Translations under genes and position numbers: made by a program
DNA from: Methanobrevibacter arboriphilus
Lineage (GTDB): Archaea; Methanobacteriota; Methanobacteria; Methanobacteriales; Methanobacteriaceae
Length of the DNA: 64,000 bases
Direction: 5' to 3'
Assembly (NCBI RefSeq): GCF_019669925.1
Contig: NZ_AP019779.1
Coordinates: forward strand, 1,689,001 to 1,753,000
Shown here: positions 28,070 to 37,388 of the stretch, in pieces
Numbering within the stretch: position 1 is the first letter of the stretch
Layout of the letters: each line of letters begins with the position of its first letter
The notes under the pieces: generated by a model
The model's input: the letters and a program-made list of their open reading frames with translations, nothing else
Told to the model about the DNA's origin: nothing
Database searches by the model: none

Positions 28070-28529
28070 TAAAAATGATTATTTTTACTTATTTTTTTAT
28101 ACAGAATTTCCCTTATTTGATTATTCTATCTATTTTTTAATGATAAATCATTAATAATTGACTATTTTTAAAAAAACTCGAAAAAGTATTACTTTTTTCA
28201 GCTTTGAATCCTCTTAAATTACCTATTCAATATTTAAAATATATTATAAAACTTATTTTATCCTCATCAGAATTTTTATTGAATATGTAAAATTACATTA
28301 TTAAAATTATATTATTAAAATTATATTAATTAGAACTATATTAATTAACTATACTAAATATAACTATAATAATTAAAACAATTAGAATTATACTGGTTGA
28401 ACTAATTAGAATTATAGAATTAGAACTATATTATTGAAAGTATATTAATTAAAATTATATCACTTAAAATTATATAATTAAATTTACTAATGCTCTTTTA
28501 TAATATAAAAAACAATAATAAAGATTTAT

Positions 28530-29300
28530 ATGAAGTGGAAAAAAATAGGTAGAATACTTATCATTGATAAGAATTTAGAAGATGATTATATTGGAAAATT
28601 AGACAATCTTTTAAAGGAACATAATGTAGATACAATAGCTAAAGTTACAGGAATTAATGGAAAAATGAGAAAACCCTCTGTTCAAGTTTTAGCAGGGAGT
28701 AAATCTACTGAAACCATTCATAAAGAGAATGGTTGTTTGTTCAAACTTGACATATCTAAAGTTATGTGGTCAAAAGGCAATACAACCGAGAGAATGAGGA
28801 TTGCAAATCTTGTTCAGGATGGTGAAGTAATTGTTGATATGTTTGCGGGAGTTGGCTATTTTTCAATACCTATTGCTCTTCATTCTAATCCAAAAAAGGT
28901 TTATTCTATTGAAATAAACCCAGAATCTTATTTTTATCTTAATGAAAATATATATTTAAATAAAATTAATCATAAATCTAATAAAAATTTAGGGTATGAT
29001 GTAATAAAACCTATTTTGGGAGATTCTGCTTTAATAACTCCTAATATATCTGCAGATAGGATTTTAATGGGATATGTAAAAACAACCCATAATTTTTTAG
29101 CTCCAGCTGTAAATTCTATTAATTCTGGAGGAATTATTCATTATCATGAAACTGTTCCAGAAAAACTGATGGATAAACGTCCAATAAAAAGAATTAAAAA
29201 AGCTGCTGAAGATAGAGAAGTAGAAATATTAGGCAATAGGATTATAAAAAAATATTCTCCTGGAGTAGTTCATTGTGTTGTTGATGCGAGAATATTTTAA
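28530..29300 (+). CDS. taw2: tRNA(Phe) wyosine aminocarboxypropyltransferase, Taw2/TYW2 type
   Basis: Transfers the 3-amino-3-carboxypropyl group of SAM to 4-demethylwyosine at position 37 of tRNA(Phe). The core has GEVIVDMFAGVGYFSIPIAL (about residues 104-123), YSIEINPESYFYLNENI, ILGDSALI and then DRILMGYVKTTHNFLAPAV; the MGYV motif replaces the NLP(P) of the related methyltransferase Trm5. 256 aa. It starts at ATG without a ribosome-binding site, so it is possibly leaderless. Trm5 is the main alternative, less likely because of MGYV. Confidence 0.85.
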   Translation: MKWKKIGRILIIDKNLEDDYIGKLDNLLKEHNVDTIAKVTGINGKMRKPSVQVLAGSKSTETIHKENGCLFKLDISKVMWSKGNTTERMRIANLVQDGEVIVDMFAGVGYFSIPIALHSNPKKVYSIEINPESYFYLNENIYLNKINHKSNKNLGYDVIKPILGDSALITPNISADRILMGYVKTTHNFLAPAVNSINSGGIIHYHETVPEKLMDKRPIKRIKKAAEDREVEILGNRIIKKYSPGVVHCVVDARIF

Positions 29301-29550
29301 AGGTAATTATTATTTCACTATTAAGTATTATATTACTATTTTATAATTAATTATTATTTTTGTTTGTTTGGTATTTTTAGATACTTTTAAATGATTATTA
29401 GTACAAATGTTAGTATTATAAATATAGAAAATATATAAAGTTTTAAGAATGCAAATGTAAATTTTTTTAAATTGATTAAATTATTTATAAATATTCGTGA
29501 ATGATAATATTTATTCATAAAATTGACTTATGTTTACTGTGGTGTTACAG

Positions 29551-30489
29551 TTGGTAGTTTGTTTCCCAGATACACAAGATAATATGCCTAAAATCCCAGT
29601 TCATTTAACTCGTGTTGGAGTTACTGGGGTAAAAAAACTTTTAAAAATAGAAAGGGGTCAAAAAAGACCTATAGTTCTTATTCCTAAATTTGATGCTTTT
29701 GTTGATCTTCCAAGTGATCAACGTGGTATTCATATGTCTAGGAGTCCAGAAGCTATTAGTGAAGTTGTAGAAGAGGTTGTAAATAAGAGTTCTGTTGAGA
29801 TTGAGTCACTATGTGCTGAAATTGTCAAGACAATGATGGAAAAACATAAATATGCTAAAGTGGCTGAAGTAAGAATGATCAGTGACTTCATGTTTGTGAA
29901 AAAATCTCCAGTCACTGAAAATAAAACTCAGGAAATGACAAAACTTATAGCAAAAGCGGTTGGTTATAGAAACAATGATGAATTTAAGATTAGAAAGAGT
30001 ATTGGTGCAGAAGTTGTAGGAATGACTGTTTGTCCATGCGCACAAGAATCTGTAATGGAAGCTGATAGAAACAAGCTATTAGAATTCTTAGATGAAGAAA
30101 CTACTCAAAAAGTAGTAGATACTGTTACTTTTGCTTCTCATAATCAAAGAGGTATTGGGACTGTTATAATAGAAGTTCCAGAGCATCATGTAGTTCGTGG
30201 AGAAGATATAATTCAAATTATTGAAGATTCTATGAGTTCTCCTGTCTGTGAGCTTCTTAAAAGACCTGATGAAAATGCTGTAGTTATGCAAGCACACAAA
30301 AAGCCTGGCTTTGTTGAGGATTGTGTTAGGAATATGGTTGAAAAGATTATTCAAAATTATTCTCATCTTCCAGATGACACATTAGTTACTGTTCGTCAAG
30401 TTAATGAAGAAAGTATTCATAGACATAATGCTTTTGCAGAGAAAATTTCTACTATGGGAGATTTAAAAGCAGAAATAGAAGATAATTAA
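29551..30489 (+). CDS. mptA: GTP cyclohydrolase MptA (FolE2-like)
   Basis: Iron(II)-dependent GTP cyclohydrolase that makes 7,8-dihydroneopterin 2',3'-cyclic phosphate, the first step to methanopterin. Segments are IPVHLTRVGVTGVKKLLKI, FVDLPSDQRGIHMSRSPEAI, the metal site GMTVCPCAQES (about residue 160), FASHNQRGIGTV and SVHR-like ESIHRHNAFAE. I chose TTG 29551, 6 nt after GGTG (29541-29544), giving LVVCFPDTQDN; an upstream ATG at 29530 would add seven residues but has no ribosome-binding site. 312 aa. Confidence 0.93.
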   Translation: MVVCFPDTQDNMPKIPVHLTRVGVTGVKKLLKIERGQKRPIVLIPKFDAFVDLPSDQRGIHMSRSPEAISEVVEEVVNKSSVEIESLCAEIVKTMMEKHKYAKVAEVRMISDFMFVKKSPVTENKTQEMTKLIAKAVGYRNNDEFKIRKSIGAEVVGMTVCPCAQESVMEADRNKLLEFLDEETTQKVVDTVTFASHNQRGIGTVIIEVPEHHVVRGEDIIQIIEDSMSSPVCELLKRPDENAVVMQAHKKPGFVEDCVRNMVEKIIQNYSHLPDDTLVTVRQVNEESIHRHNAFAEKISTMGDLKAEIEDN

Positions 30490-30669
30490 TTTAAATTAAA
30501 GAGTATGATATATAAAATAGTTTTAATCTATAAAATAGGTAATATAAAAAATATTTAATCTACAATAGTACTAATTTATAAAAGAGTATTAGTAATCTAT
30601 AAAATAGTATTATCTATAAATAGTTTAGATTTATAAAAAAAAATATTAAATTTATAAAAGAGTGATTTA

Positions 30670-31113
30670 ATGGTAAAACTACATAAAATCGCAGGGCAAG
30701 TAATGGGATTTTTTGAAGCTTTTGATGGTTCAAGAGCAGCTTTAGATACTGATAGAATTTTAATTGTCAGAGGAAGATCATCAAAAAATATATCTATTGA
30801 TGATATGGAATCAAAATTGGATGAATTGAGAGAACATCTTCAGGGAATTGATGTTGATGTGGTATCTGAAGAAGCAGCAAAACTTATAAATAGGATGGAT
30901 GAACAAATAAGGGCTAGTGTTTCTGTTCAAGGTGATACTGATTCTAATGGAATAATGAGGATGACAAAATCATTAGAAGCTATGAATTTATTTGTAAAAT
31001 TTAGATTAATGAATTTAAATCATTCTGGAGTATTTGTTGTTACTTGGAAGGATAAAGCTAATGTAGGTCCATTGTTTGTTGAAGTTGTAGTTTCTGATGA
31101 TGAGAAAGAATGA
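30670..31113 (+). CDS. Conserved hypothetical protein
   Basis: A soluble 147-aa protein that I cannot assign to a named function. It begins MVKLHKIAGQVMGFFEAFDG, has a beta-rich RILIVRGRSSKNISIDDMES, a central helix with many charges (KLDELREHLQG, AAKLINRMDEQIRA) and ends in an acidic tail. The AGTGAT ribosome-binding site is well placed, so the gene looks real and expressed. Its setting between mptA and cofG, two cofactor genes, may hint at a methanogen-specific role, but nothing in the sequence shows chemistry. Confidence 0.85.
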   Translation: MVKLHKIAGQVMGFFEAFDGSRAALDTDRILIVRGRSSKNISIDDMESKLDELREHLQGIDVDVVSEEAAKLINRMDEQIRASVSVQGDTDSNGIMRMTKSLEAMNLFVKFRLMNLNHSGVFVVTWKDKANVGPLFVEVVVSDDEKE

Positions 31114-31369
31114 TTTTTTATAATTATTTTTTTATTTGAATGATAAATCTTATTTAAATAATAATTTTTATTTAAATCTTATTTCTTATTTAAATTTTTT
31201 AATTATTTTTTTATTGTAATTTTTATTATAATTCTTATTAATATATAATTCTTATTAATAATTATTACATTTTACTATATCTTTTATTATAAGTTTTAGT
31301 ATATTTTGTTTAGGAGTCATATTTATAATTCATGATTTCTAATGACTTTCTTTAATAGAGGTTTATCTG

Positions 31370-32497
31370 ATGATTTTTAATGTTTCTAAATCCAAATTAG
31401 AAAAAGGAAATTTAACAAAAGATGAAATTATAAGTCTTTTGAATACTAATCAGAATGATATTATTGATTTAATGGCTATAGCTAATTCAAAAAGAGAAAA
31501 TAATAATATCACTTACTCTAAAAATATTTTTATTCCTTTAACTGAGATTTGTAGGAATTATTGTGGGTATTGTACTTTTAGAAAAGACCCTAATGATAAT
31601 AATGCCATTATTTTAAAAGATAAAACAGAAATTACTTTTCAACTTAAAAATGCAGAAAAATATGGATGTAAAGAGGCTTTATTTACTTTTGGTGAACAAG
31701 CAGATCAAGAAAAAGTTGTAAAAATAGCATTAAAAGAAAAGGGCTTTGAAAACATGAATGAATACATTTATGATATTTGTGAAAGTACTTTAAAAAATAC
31801 AAAACTCCTCCCACATACTAATGCTGGTGTTTTAAGCTATGAAGAGATGAAATCTTTAAAAGAAGTAAATGTTTCAATGGGGATGATGCTTGAAAATTCA
31901 TCTGACAGACTTAGAACTATTGAAGCTCACATAAATAGTCCTGGTAAAGATCCTAAAGTTAGAATTGATACTATAGCTGAAGCAGGTCGGTTAAAAATTC
32001 CTTATACAACAGGGATATTAATTGGAATTGGGGAAACAAAAGAAGAAATTGCTGATTCTTTACTTACAATTAAAAATTTAAATGATAAATATGGCCATAT
32101 ACAGGAGATTATAATTCAAAATTTTAGATCTAAAAAAGGTATTCCAATGGAAAAAAACCCAGAACCTTCTTTATTAGATATGATTAGGACTGTTTCGGTA
32201 GCTAAATTATTGTTTTCTGATGTTTCTATTCAAGTTCCTCCTAATCTTAATTATGAAACAAATCAGGTATTCTTATTATGTGGTGCTGATGATTGGGGAG
32301 GAATTTCTCCAATAACAAAAGATTATGTAAATCCTGATTCTCCTTGGCCTGAAATTGATCATATGCGTAATTTAACAAAAGATGCAGGTTTAAATCTTAA
32401 GGAAAGGTTGCCAATCTATAATAAATATATTAATGAAACATATTTAAATGATGAACTTTTGCACAGAACTTTAGAATTAAAAAAATCATTAAATTAA
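31370..32497 (+). CDS. cofG: FO synthase subunit 1, radical SAM enzyme CofG
   Basis: With CofH it builds the 7,8-didemethyl-8-hydroxy-5-deazariboflavin chromophore of coenzyme F420. The radical-SAM cluster motif is PLTEICRNYCGYCTFRKDP (C-x3-C-x2-C, about residues 60-66). Further segments are EALFTFGEQAD, LLPHTNAGVLSYEEM, MGMMLENSSDRL, TTGILIGIGET and VPPNLNYE. 375 aa. It starts at ATG behind GAGGT. It is followed by an unrelated tRNA thiolation gene, and cofH is not in the window. Confidence 0.95.
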   Translation: MIFNVSKSKLEKGNLTKDEIISLLNTNQNDIIDLMAIANSKRENNNITYSKNIFIPLTEICRNYCGYCTFRKDPNDNNAIILKDKTEITFQLKNAEKYGCKEALFTFGEQADQEKVVKIALKEKGFENMNEYIYDICESTLKNTKLLPHTNAGVLSYEEMKSLKEVNVSMGMMLENSSDRLRTIEAHINSPGKDPKVRIDTIAEAGRLKIPYTTGILIGIGETKEEIADSLLTIKNLNDKYGHIQEIIIQNFRSKKGIPMEKNPEPSLLDMIRTVSVAKLLFSDVSIQVPPNLNYETNQVFLLCGADDWGGISPITKDYVNPDSPWPEIDHMRNLTKDAGLNLKERLPIYNKYINETYLNDELLHRTLELKKSLN

Positions 32498-32650
32498 ATA
32501 TGATTAACAAATAATTGAATAATGATCAATTAATAGCTAACTAATAACTAATAATAACTAATTAATAGTTAATTATAGTTAACAAATAATTAACTAATAA
32601 TTAACTAATATAGCTAATATAGCTAATAATTTAGCTAATATGGAGTTTTT

Positions 32651-33508
32651 ATGACTATTTTAAAGAAAGATGATTTTAATAAGAAGATATTTTCTAAGAT
32701 AGAAAATCTAATAGTTCAATATAATCTTATTGAAAATGGGGATAATATAGCTATTGCTCTTTCTGGTGGAAAAGATAGTGTTTTAACATTACATTCATTA
32801 GTCAAATATCAAAATATATCTAATATTGATTTTGATTTAACTGCTATTTCAGTTGATGAGGGTATTAGAGGTTATCGTCATCATGGTATTGATTCTGCTA
32901 TAAAAAATACTGAAAAACTTGGAGTAGATCTTATACAAAAGTCATTTTATGAAGAAGTAGGTTTTACCTTAGATGATATTTATCATCATTTTAAAAGTGC
33001 ATGCATTCCTTGTGGTGTTTTTAGAAGAAATATTCTTAATAAAACAGCTTTTGAAATTGGTGCAGATAAAATAGCTACAGGCCATAATCTTGATGATGAA
33101 ATTCAATCATTTTTAATGAGTTTTTCTAGAGCAGATACAGTTAAATTCTCTAAATTTGGGCCAATGCTCAGCATGATTCATCCGAAGCTTATTCCTAGAA
33201 TTAAACCTCTTTGGAACACTTCTGAAAAAGATGTTGGAACTTGGGCAGTAATGAATAATATTGATATTCATCTTGATGAATGTCCTTATTCGAGTATTTC
33301 ACTTAGGGGAAAAACAAAGAATTTTCTTAATCAAACAGAATCTAAAAATCCTGGAACTAAAGAAAATATAATGGAGTCTTTTAAAAAAATGATGTTGAAT
33401 ATCAAGACTCCAAAAAATAATATTAATGAATGTAAAAAATGTGGAGAACCTAGTTCTGGGCTAATATGTAAAGCTTGTGAGATAATCGATCTTATTGATA
33501 GTAGTTAG
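32651..33508 (+). CDS. tRNA 2-thiolation enzyme, TtuA/Ncs6 family
   Basis: ATP-dependent sulfur transferase that activates a tRNA uridine by adenylation. It has the PP-loop AIALSGGKDSVLTL (about residues 35-48), VDEGIRGYRHHGIDSA, the catalytic-cysteine segment ACIPCGVFRRN, KIATGHNLDDEIQSFLM and IDIHLDECPYSSISLRG. It ends with a zinc knuckle CKKCGEPSSGLICKAC. Family members lack or carry an N-terminal zinc finger; here the N-terminus is short. The target is likely U34 or U54 but cannot be told from sequence. 285 aa; GGAG precedes the ATG. Confidence 0.9.
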   Translation: MTILKKDDFNKKIFSKIENLIVQYNLIENGDNIAIALSGGKDSVLTLHSLVKYQNISNIDFDLTAISVDEGIRGYRHHGIDSAIKNTEKLGVDLIQKSFYEEVGFTLDDIYHHFKSACIPCGVFRRNILNKTAFEIGADKIATGHNLDDEIQSFLMSFSRADTVKFSKFGPMLSMIHPKLIPRIKPLWNTSEKDVGTWAVMNNIDIHLDECPYSSISLRGKTKNFLNQTESKNPGTKENIMESFKKMMLNIKTPKNNINECKKCGEPSSGLICKACEIIDLIDSS

Positions 33509-33548
33509 ATTATAATTATAATATTAATTTTAGTTGTTAATAATTATG

Positions 33549-33630
33549 GGATTATTATTAGATATTAGGGATTATAGGATTAGTATTAGATATTAGAGAT
33601 TATGGATTAGTATTAGATATTAGTGGTTAT
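33549..33630. repeat. Three tandem copies of a ~27-bp repeat
   Basis: Units start at 33549, 33577 and 33604 and share GGATTAGTATTAGATATTAG; the first copy is the most divergent and has one extra base. They lie between the convergent thiolase and CNNM-type genes, with the last copy ending just before the stop codon of the latter. They might help end transcription of one strand or be a simple replication-slippage product. Confidence 0.7.
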
Positions 33631-33633
33631 ATA

Positions 33634-34971
33634 CTAATTATCTTTTTCTTCAGATGTTTCTTCTTCAGAATTTTTTATCTCATTTTTTATAACTAGTATT
33701 TTGTCAATATGGTGTCCATCCATATCAACTATTTCAAAATCGAAGTTTTTCCAACTAAACTCTTCTCCAGTTTCAGGTATTTTATTAAGGTAGCTAAGAA
33801 TAAAACCTGCTAGAGTAGTAAAATTCCCTTCTTCTTCGTTTAAATCTTCAATCTCAAAAAGTTCTTTGAACCTATCAATAGAATAACCACTATCAATTAG
33901 CCATGAACCATCCTTTCTTTCAATTGCATTAGGTTCATCCATTTCATCAATACCTGGAATATCTCCAACAATACCTTCTAATATATCATTTAAAGTTATT
34001 AATCCTTCTACACTACCATATTCATCAACAACAATAGCAATATGAACATATTCGAGATTTTCTTTAAACAATTTTAATATATCTAATGATGGAAGATTTT
34101 CTGGTACTATCAATGGCTTTTTCAAATAATTTTTAATATTTAAGTTTTCTTCTTTAAATATTGAACTAAGAATATCTTTTGCTTGTGCTACTCCTAATAA
34201 GTTATCCAAATCTCCTTCTGCAACTGGAAATATTGATCTTTCACTTTCAATTATCTTCTTTTTTGACTCTTCTAAAGATTCTTCAAGATCAATCCAAATA
34301 ATTTCATTTTTTGGAGTCATCAACATATCTACTTTTTGTTCATCAAGACGGAAAACTCTTTTTATTATGTCTTCTTCCTCTTTTTCAATTGTTCCATCTT
34401 CTATCCCTTCTTCAATCAGCATTTTTATTTCATCTTCAGTAACTATGCTATCTTTTGATTCACTAGATCCAATAATTTTTAAGATAAAATTTGTTGAAGA
34501 ACTTAATACTTTAACAAGAGGTCCACAAACTTTAGATAATATTTTCATGTATTTAGCTACACGAACTGCTATATTTTCAGGATTATTTAAAGCAATTCTT
34601 TTTGGAACTAATTCTCCAATTACTAATGATAAGTATGTAATTATTAAAACGACGATTATAACACTAGCTCCATTAGCATAATCTCCTAAAAATGTTAAAT
34701 TCTGAGATAAAGGTTCTGCTAATGTTGCTCCACCAAAAGCACCTGCTAAAATACCGATCAATGTGATTCCAATTTGTATTGTAGATAAAAACTGATTAGG
34801 ATCATCAATCAATTCTATAACTGTTTTAGCATGTTTTTTACCCTCGTTTGCCATTTGTTGTAATTTACTTCTTCTAGAAGAAACAATTGCAAGTTCTGAC
34901 ATAGCTAATACTCCATTTAAAACTATTAAAATGAGTATTATAATGATTTCTAATATCGTATCATATATCAT
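33634..34971 (-). CDS. CNNM/CorC-type membrane protein (DUF21-CBS-CorC_HlyC)
   Basis: A 445-aa protein of the HlyC/CorC family, which is linked to Mg2+/Co2+ efflux. The N-terminal DUF21 region has about four membrane segments (IIIILILIVLNGVLAMSELA, ISTIQ..., then LIITYLSLVIGELVPKRIAL). Two CBS domains follow (MTPKNEIIWIDLEE..., VAIVVDEYGSVEGLITLNDI), then a C-terminal FAD-binding-like CorC/HlyC domain ending in an acidic tail. The conserved GELVPKR at the end of DUF21 is typical. It is the third CBS protein in the window. It lies 53 nt after the zinc-ribbon gene on the same strand. Confidence 0.93.
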   Translation of the reverse strand: MIYDTILEIIIILILIVLNGVLAMSELAIVSSRRSKLQQMANEGKKHAKTVIELIDDPNQFLSTIQIGITLIGILAGAFGGATLAEPLSQNLTFLGDYANGASVIIVVLIITYLSLVIGELVPKRIALNNPENIAVRVAKYMKILSKVCGPLVKVLSSSTNFILKIIGSSESKDSIVTEDEIKMLIEEGIEDGTIEKEEEDIIKRVFRLDEQKVDMLMTPKNEIIWIDLEESLEESKKKIIESERSIFPVAEGDLDNLLGVAQAKDILSSIFKEENLNIKNYLKKPLIVPENLPSLDILKLFKENLEYVHIAIVVDEYGSVEGLITLNDILEGIVGDIPGIDEMDEPNAIERKDGSWLIDSGYSIDRFKELFEIEDLNEEEGNFTTLAGFILSYLNKIPETGEEFSWKNFDFEIVDMDGHHIDKILVIKNEIKNSEEETSEEKDN

Positions 34972-35024
34972 TTCTCTATTTCCTTGATGAGCATATTTTT
35001 ATCATAATTTTTATATCATAAATT

Positions 35025-35252
35025 TCAAAATCTTTTTTTTGGAATTTCGTTTGCTTTTTTGAATACACTGGCTCCATAAATTTCTTCTTGCATTTTTTGG
35101 ACTGCTTGTGAAGCTTCTTCTGCTGATTCTACTTTTTTAAAGATTCTTCTTTCTTTAACTTTAAGAGATTTTCCACAAACACACTTTCTTGTAGCTACTC
35201 CCTCTTTTGAGTATAAAGCTCTACCACAATCGCAACGAAAAATAAAATACAT
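35025..35252 (-). CDS. Small zinc-ribbon protein, DUF1922 type
   Basis: 75 aa. The first half has four cysteines in two pairs (FRCDCGRALY and TRKCVCGKSLKV), which should bind one zinc ion. The second half is helical and basic. It resembles the archaeal DUF1922 family, whose role is unknown. It precedes the CNNM-type gene on the same strand and may be co-transcribed with it. Confidence 0.87.
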   Translation of the reverse strand: MYFIFRCDCGRALYSKEGVATRKCVCGKSLKVKERRIFKKVESAEEASQAVQKMQEEIYGASVFKKANEIPKKRF

Positions 35253-35611
35253 TTTTTCTCCAAATATATAATAAATTTACAGATTTATAGATATTTACAG
35301 ATAATTAACACATTATATTTATAAATTATAATATTTCCTATAATTTCTATTATAATTTTTATTATAATATTTTTAACTAATTTTTTATTAATATAGTTAT
35401 ATTATTCATATTTTATAAATATTAGTTATATTCTGTAAACATTATTCCTTTTTTATTCATTTAATATAATAATTGTTCTTTATTATTCTTTAATTATTAT
35501 CTATTACTATTTGTCATTCTCTTCTATTGTCATTCTATATTATTCTTACTATTTTCTATTAGATAGTTATTATCATTATTATCCTATAATGATATTTCAT
35601 GATCAAATTGT
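35253..35611. other. AT-rich gap between the zinc-ribbon and TraB-like genes
   Basis: 359 nt with no gene or clear hairpin. It is T-rich on the plus strand (35470-35590). Confidence 0.45.
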
Positions 35612-36778
35612 TTACATTCCAAAGATTTTTAAAAATAACGGAATAAAAACTCTAGAGGGTAATATAACCAAAGTAGCAATACTAACACCTAAATTTGTCC
35701 CAATAACAACTAATAATATTCTGAATATATTATTGTTCCAAAGGTCTTTAAAACTATTAATTTTACTTAACTTAGCAATATCACTTCTTCTAACCTTTCT
35801 ATATTTTGCTTCAGTTAATCCAGAAAACCAACCTGCAGCAAGAAGAGGGTGTATTATTGTAAGAGGTGCAACAATGAAACCAACTATTGCAGATTGTATT
35901 TTTGATCCAGAGAGTATAGATCCAATAAAAGCAGTTCCTCCTCCTATTAAAACAAATTCTAACAGGTTATTTTCTATATTTATTCCATTTAAAAAAGCAA
36001 GAAAAAATATCACCACAAAAGATATTGGAATAGCTGCTAATATAATTTTAAGCCATGGAATTCCACTTTTTTTTTTAATACTAGTTAAATCTTCTATTGG
36101 TGGAATTTTTTCAGGATTGTCTAAGTACTTCTCCATTCCTTCCTTATGTCCTGCTCCAACTACAGCTATCACATGATCTTCTGGTATATTTAAAATACTA
36201 TTTGCAAGATAAGCGTCTCTTTCTTTAACAAGAACTTTATAAGCACTTGGGGATGCTTCTTTAAAGTATTCCATTACTTCATCTAAAGTGTCTTGATTTT
36301 TCAAATCTTCAATATCTTTAAGATCATCATCACTTGCAAATAATGAAAATACTGCACTCATCATAAATTTTAATTTTTCCCATAAGGACATTTCATTTAA
36401 AGCCCTTTGAAGTGTTATGTTAATATCTCGATCAATTAAAGCAATTTTTGCACCTATTTCATTAGCTGCTTCTATTGCTCCAATCATTTCAGAACCAGGC
36501 TTAACATCAACATCTTCTCCAATTTTACTTTGGATATATGTTAAAATTCCACTAGCTACAAATAGCCCTACTTTATTTTCTTTAATTATATTGGTTACAG
36601 ATATTTCTTCGTCTTCCTCAATACCTGCTTGTTCTTTCATAAGACGCTCATATCTTCCAATATCGAGTTCTATTGCAACTACTTCTGGATTTTGTTCATA
36701 TATAGCATTTTTAACTTCTTCAACACTATTTTGAGAAACATGAGCTGTTCCAATGATAGTTAAACATTCTCTTTTCAT
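35612..36778 (-). CDS. TraB family membrane protein
   Basis: A 388-aa protein of the TraB/PrgY family, named after the enterococcal pheromone shut-down protein. The N-terminal metal-dependent hydrolase-like domain has IIGTAHVSQNSVEEV (GTAHVS), VVAIELDIGRYERL (ELD motif), SEMIGAIEAANEIGAKIALI, DRDINITLQRAL and VVGAGHKEGMEKYL (GAGH). The C-terminal 150 residues hold about four membrane segments. The family occurs in all domains and the archaeal function is unknown. A 221-aa open frame on the opposite strand is only its shadow. Confidence 0.92.
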   Translation of the reverse strand: MKRECLTIIGTAHVSQNSVEEVKNAIYEQNPEVVAIELDIGRYERLMKEQAGIEEDEEISVTNIIKENKVGLFVASGILTYIQSKIGEDVDVKPGSEMIGAIEAANEIGAKIALIDRDINITLQRALNEMSLWEKLKFMMSAVFSLFASDDDLKDIEDLKNQDTLDEVMEYFKEASPSAYKVLVKERDAYLANSILNIPEDHVIAVVGAGHKEGMEKYLDNPEKIPPIEDLTSIKKKSGIPWLKIILAAIPISFVVIFFLAFLNGINIENNLLEFVLIGGGTAFIGSILSGSKIQSAIVGFIVAPLTIIHPLLAAGWFSGLTEAKYRKVRRSDIAKLSKINSFKDLWNNNIFRILLVVIGTNLGVSIATLVILPSRVFIPLFLKIFGM

Positions 36779-37388
36779 TTAAAAAACACTCTTGATAATA
36801 AAAACCTTTAAATAAAAATCTTTAGATTAGTTAATTTTAATTTAATTAATAATTTATACAATTCATAAAATTAATATTATTAGCTATAATAATATGTTAC
36901 TATTTATATATAAAACTTTATGTACTATTTTTAAATTAGATTATTATTTTTAAAATAAATAAAAAGTTGAAAATAAATGTTGAATATAATTTTAAAATAA
37001 AATATAATAATTAAAAACAAATAAAACTTTTAAAAATAAATACAATATTTAAAATTAATATTTAAAATTAATATTTAAGATCAATATTTCTATAATAGAT
37101 TTATAATTAATTTTTTAATAGGTATTTAAAAATTATAATAAATTTATTATAAATTAATATATTATTAAAAAATAATGAATTTTATTAAGAAATATTTTAT
37201 TAAGGAATAATAAATTTAATTTTTAAGATTATTTTTATTTTTAATTTTTGAAATTATTTTTATTTTTAATCATTATAATTGAGTTCATTAGTAATTATCA
37301 TGATATTTAATCATAATTATCTATTTTTAACTCTTATATTTTATTTTAAAATTATATTCAACTTATAATTAATTTTATCCAAATAATT
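36779..37388. repeat. 610-nt AT-rich gap with a 13-bp triple repeat
   Basis: No gene. Three tandem 13-bp units, AATATTTAAAATT twice and then AATATTTAAGATC, lie at 37044-37082. The rest is low-complexity A/T. It separates comB from the TraB-like gene. Confidence 0.5.

Larger units (their letters stand above)
27594..28529. other. 936-nt non-coding region between flpA and taw2
   Basis: No protein gene. It contains the hairpin RNA candidate (27982-28069), three AGTATTACT motifs (27920, 27948, 28185) and, near its end (28285-28480), many ATTAAAATTATATTAATT-like words. One weak hairpin with T tail lies at 27876-27893. Confidence 0.5.

Noticed and set aside
35511-36176. 221-aa open frame on the plus strand, hydrophobic
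   Set aside because: It lies almost wholly opposite the TraB-like gene, has no ribosome-binding site and reads as the complement of a real membrane protein.
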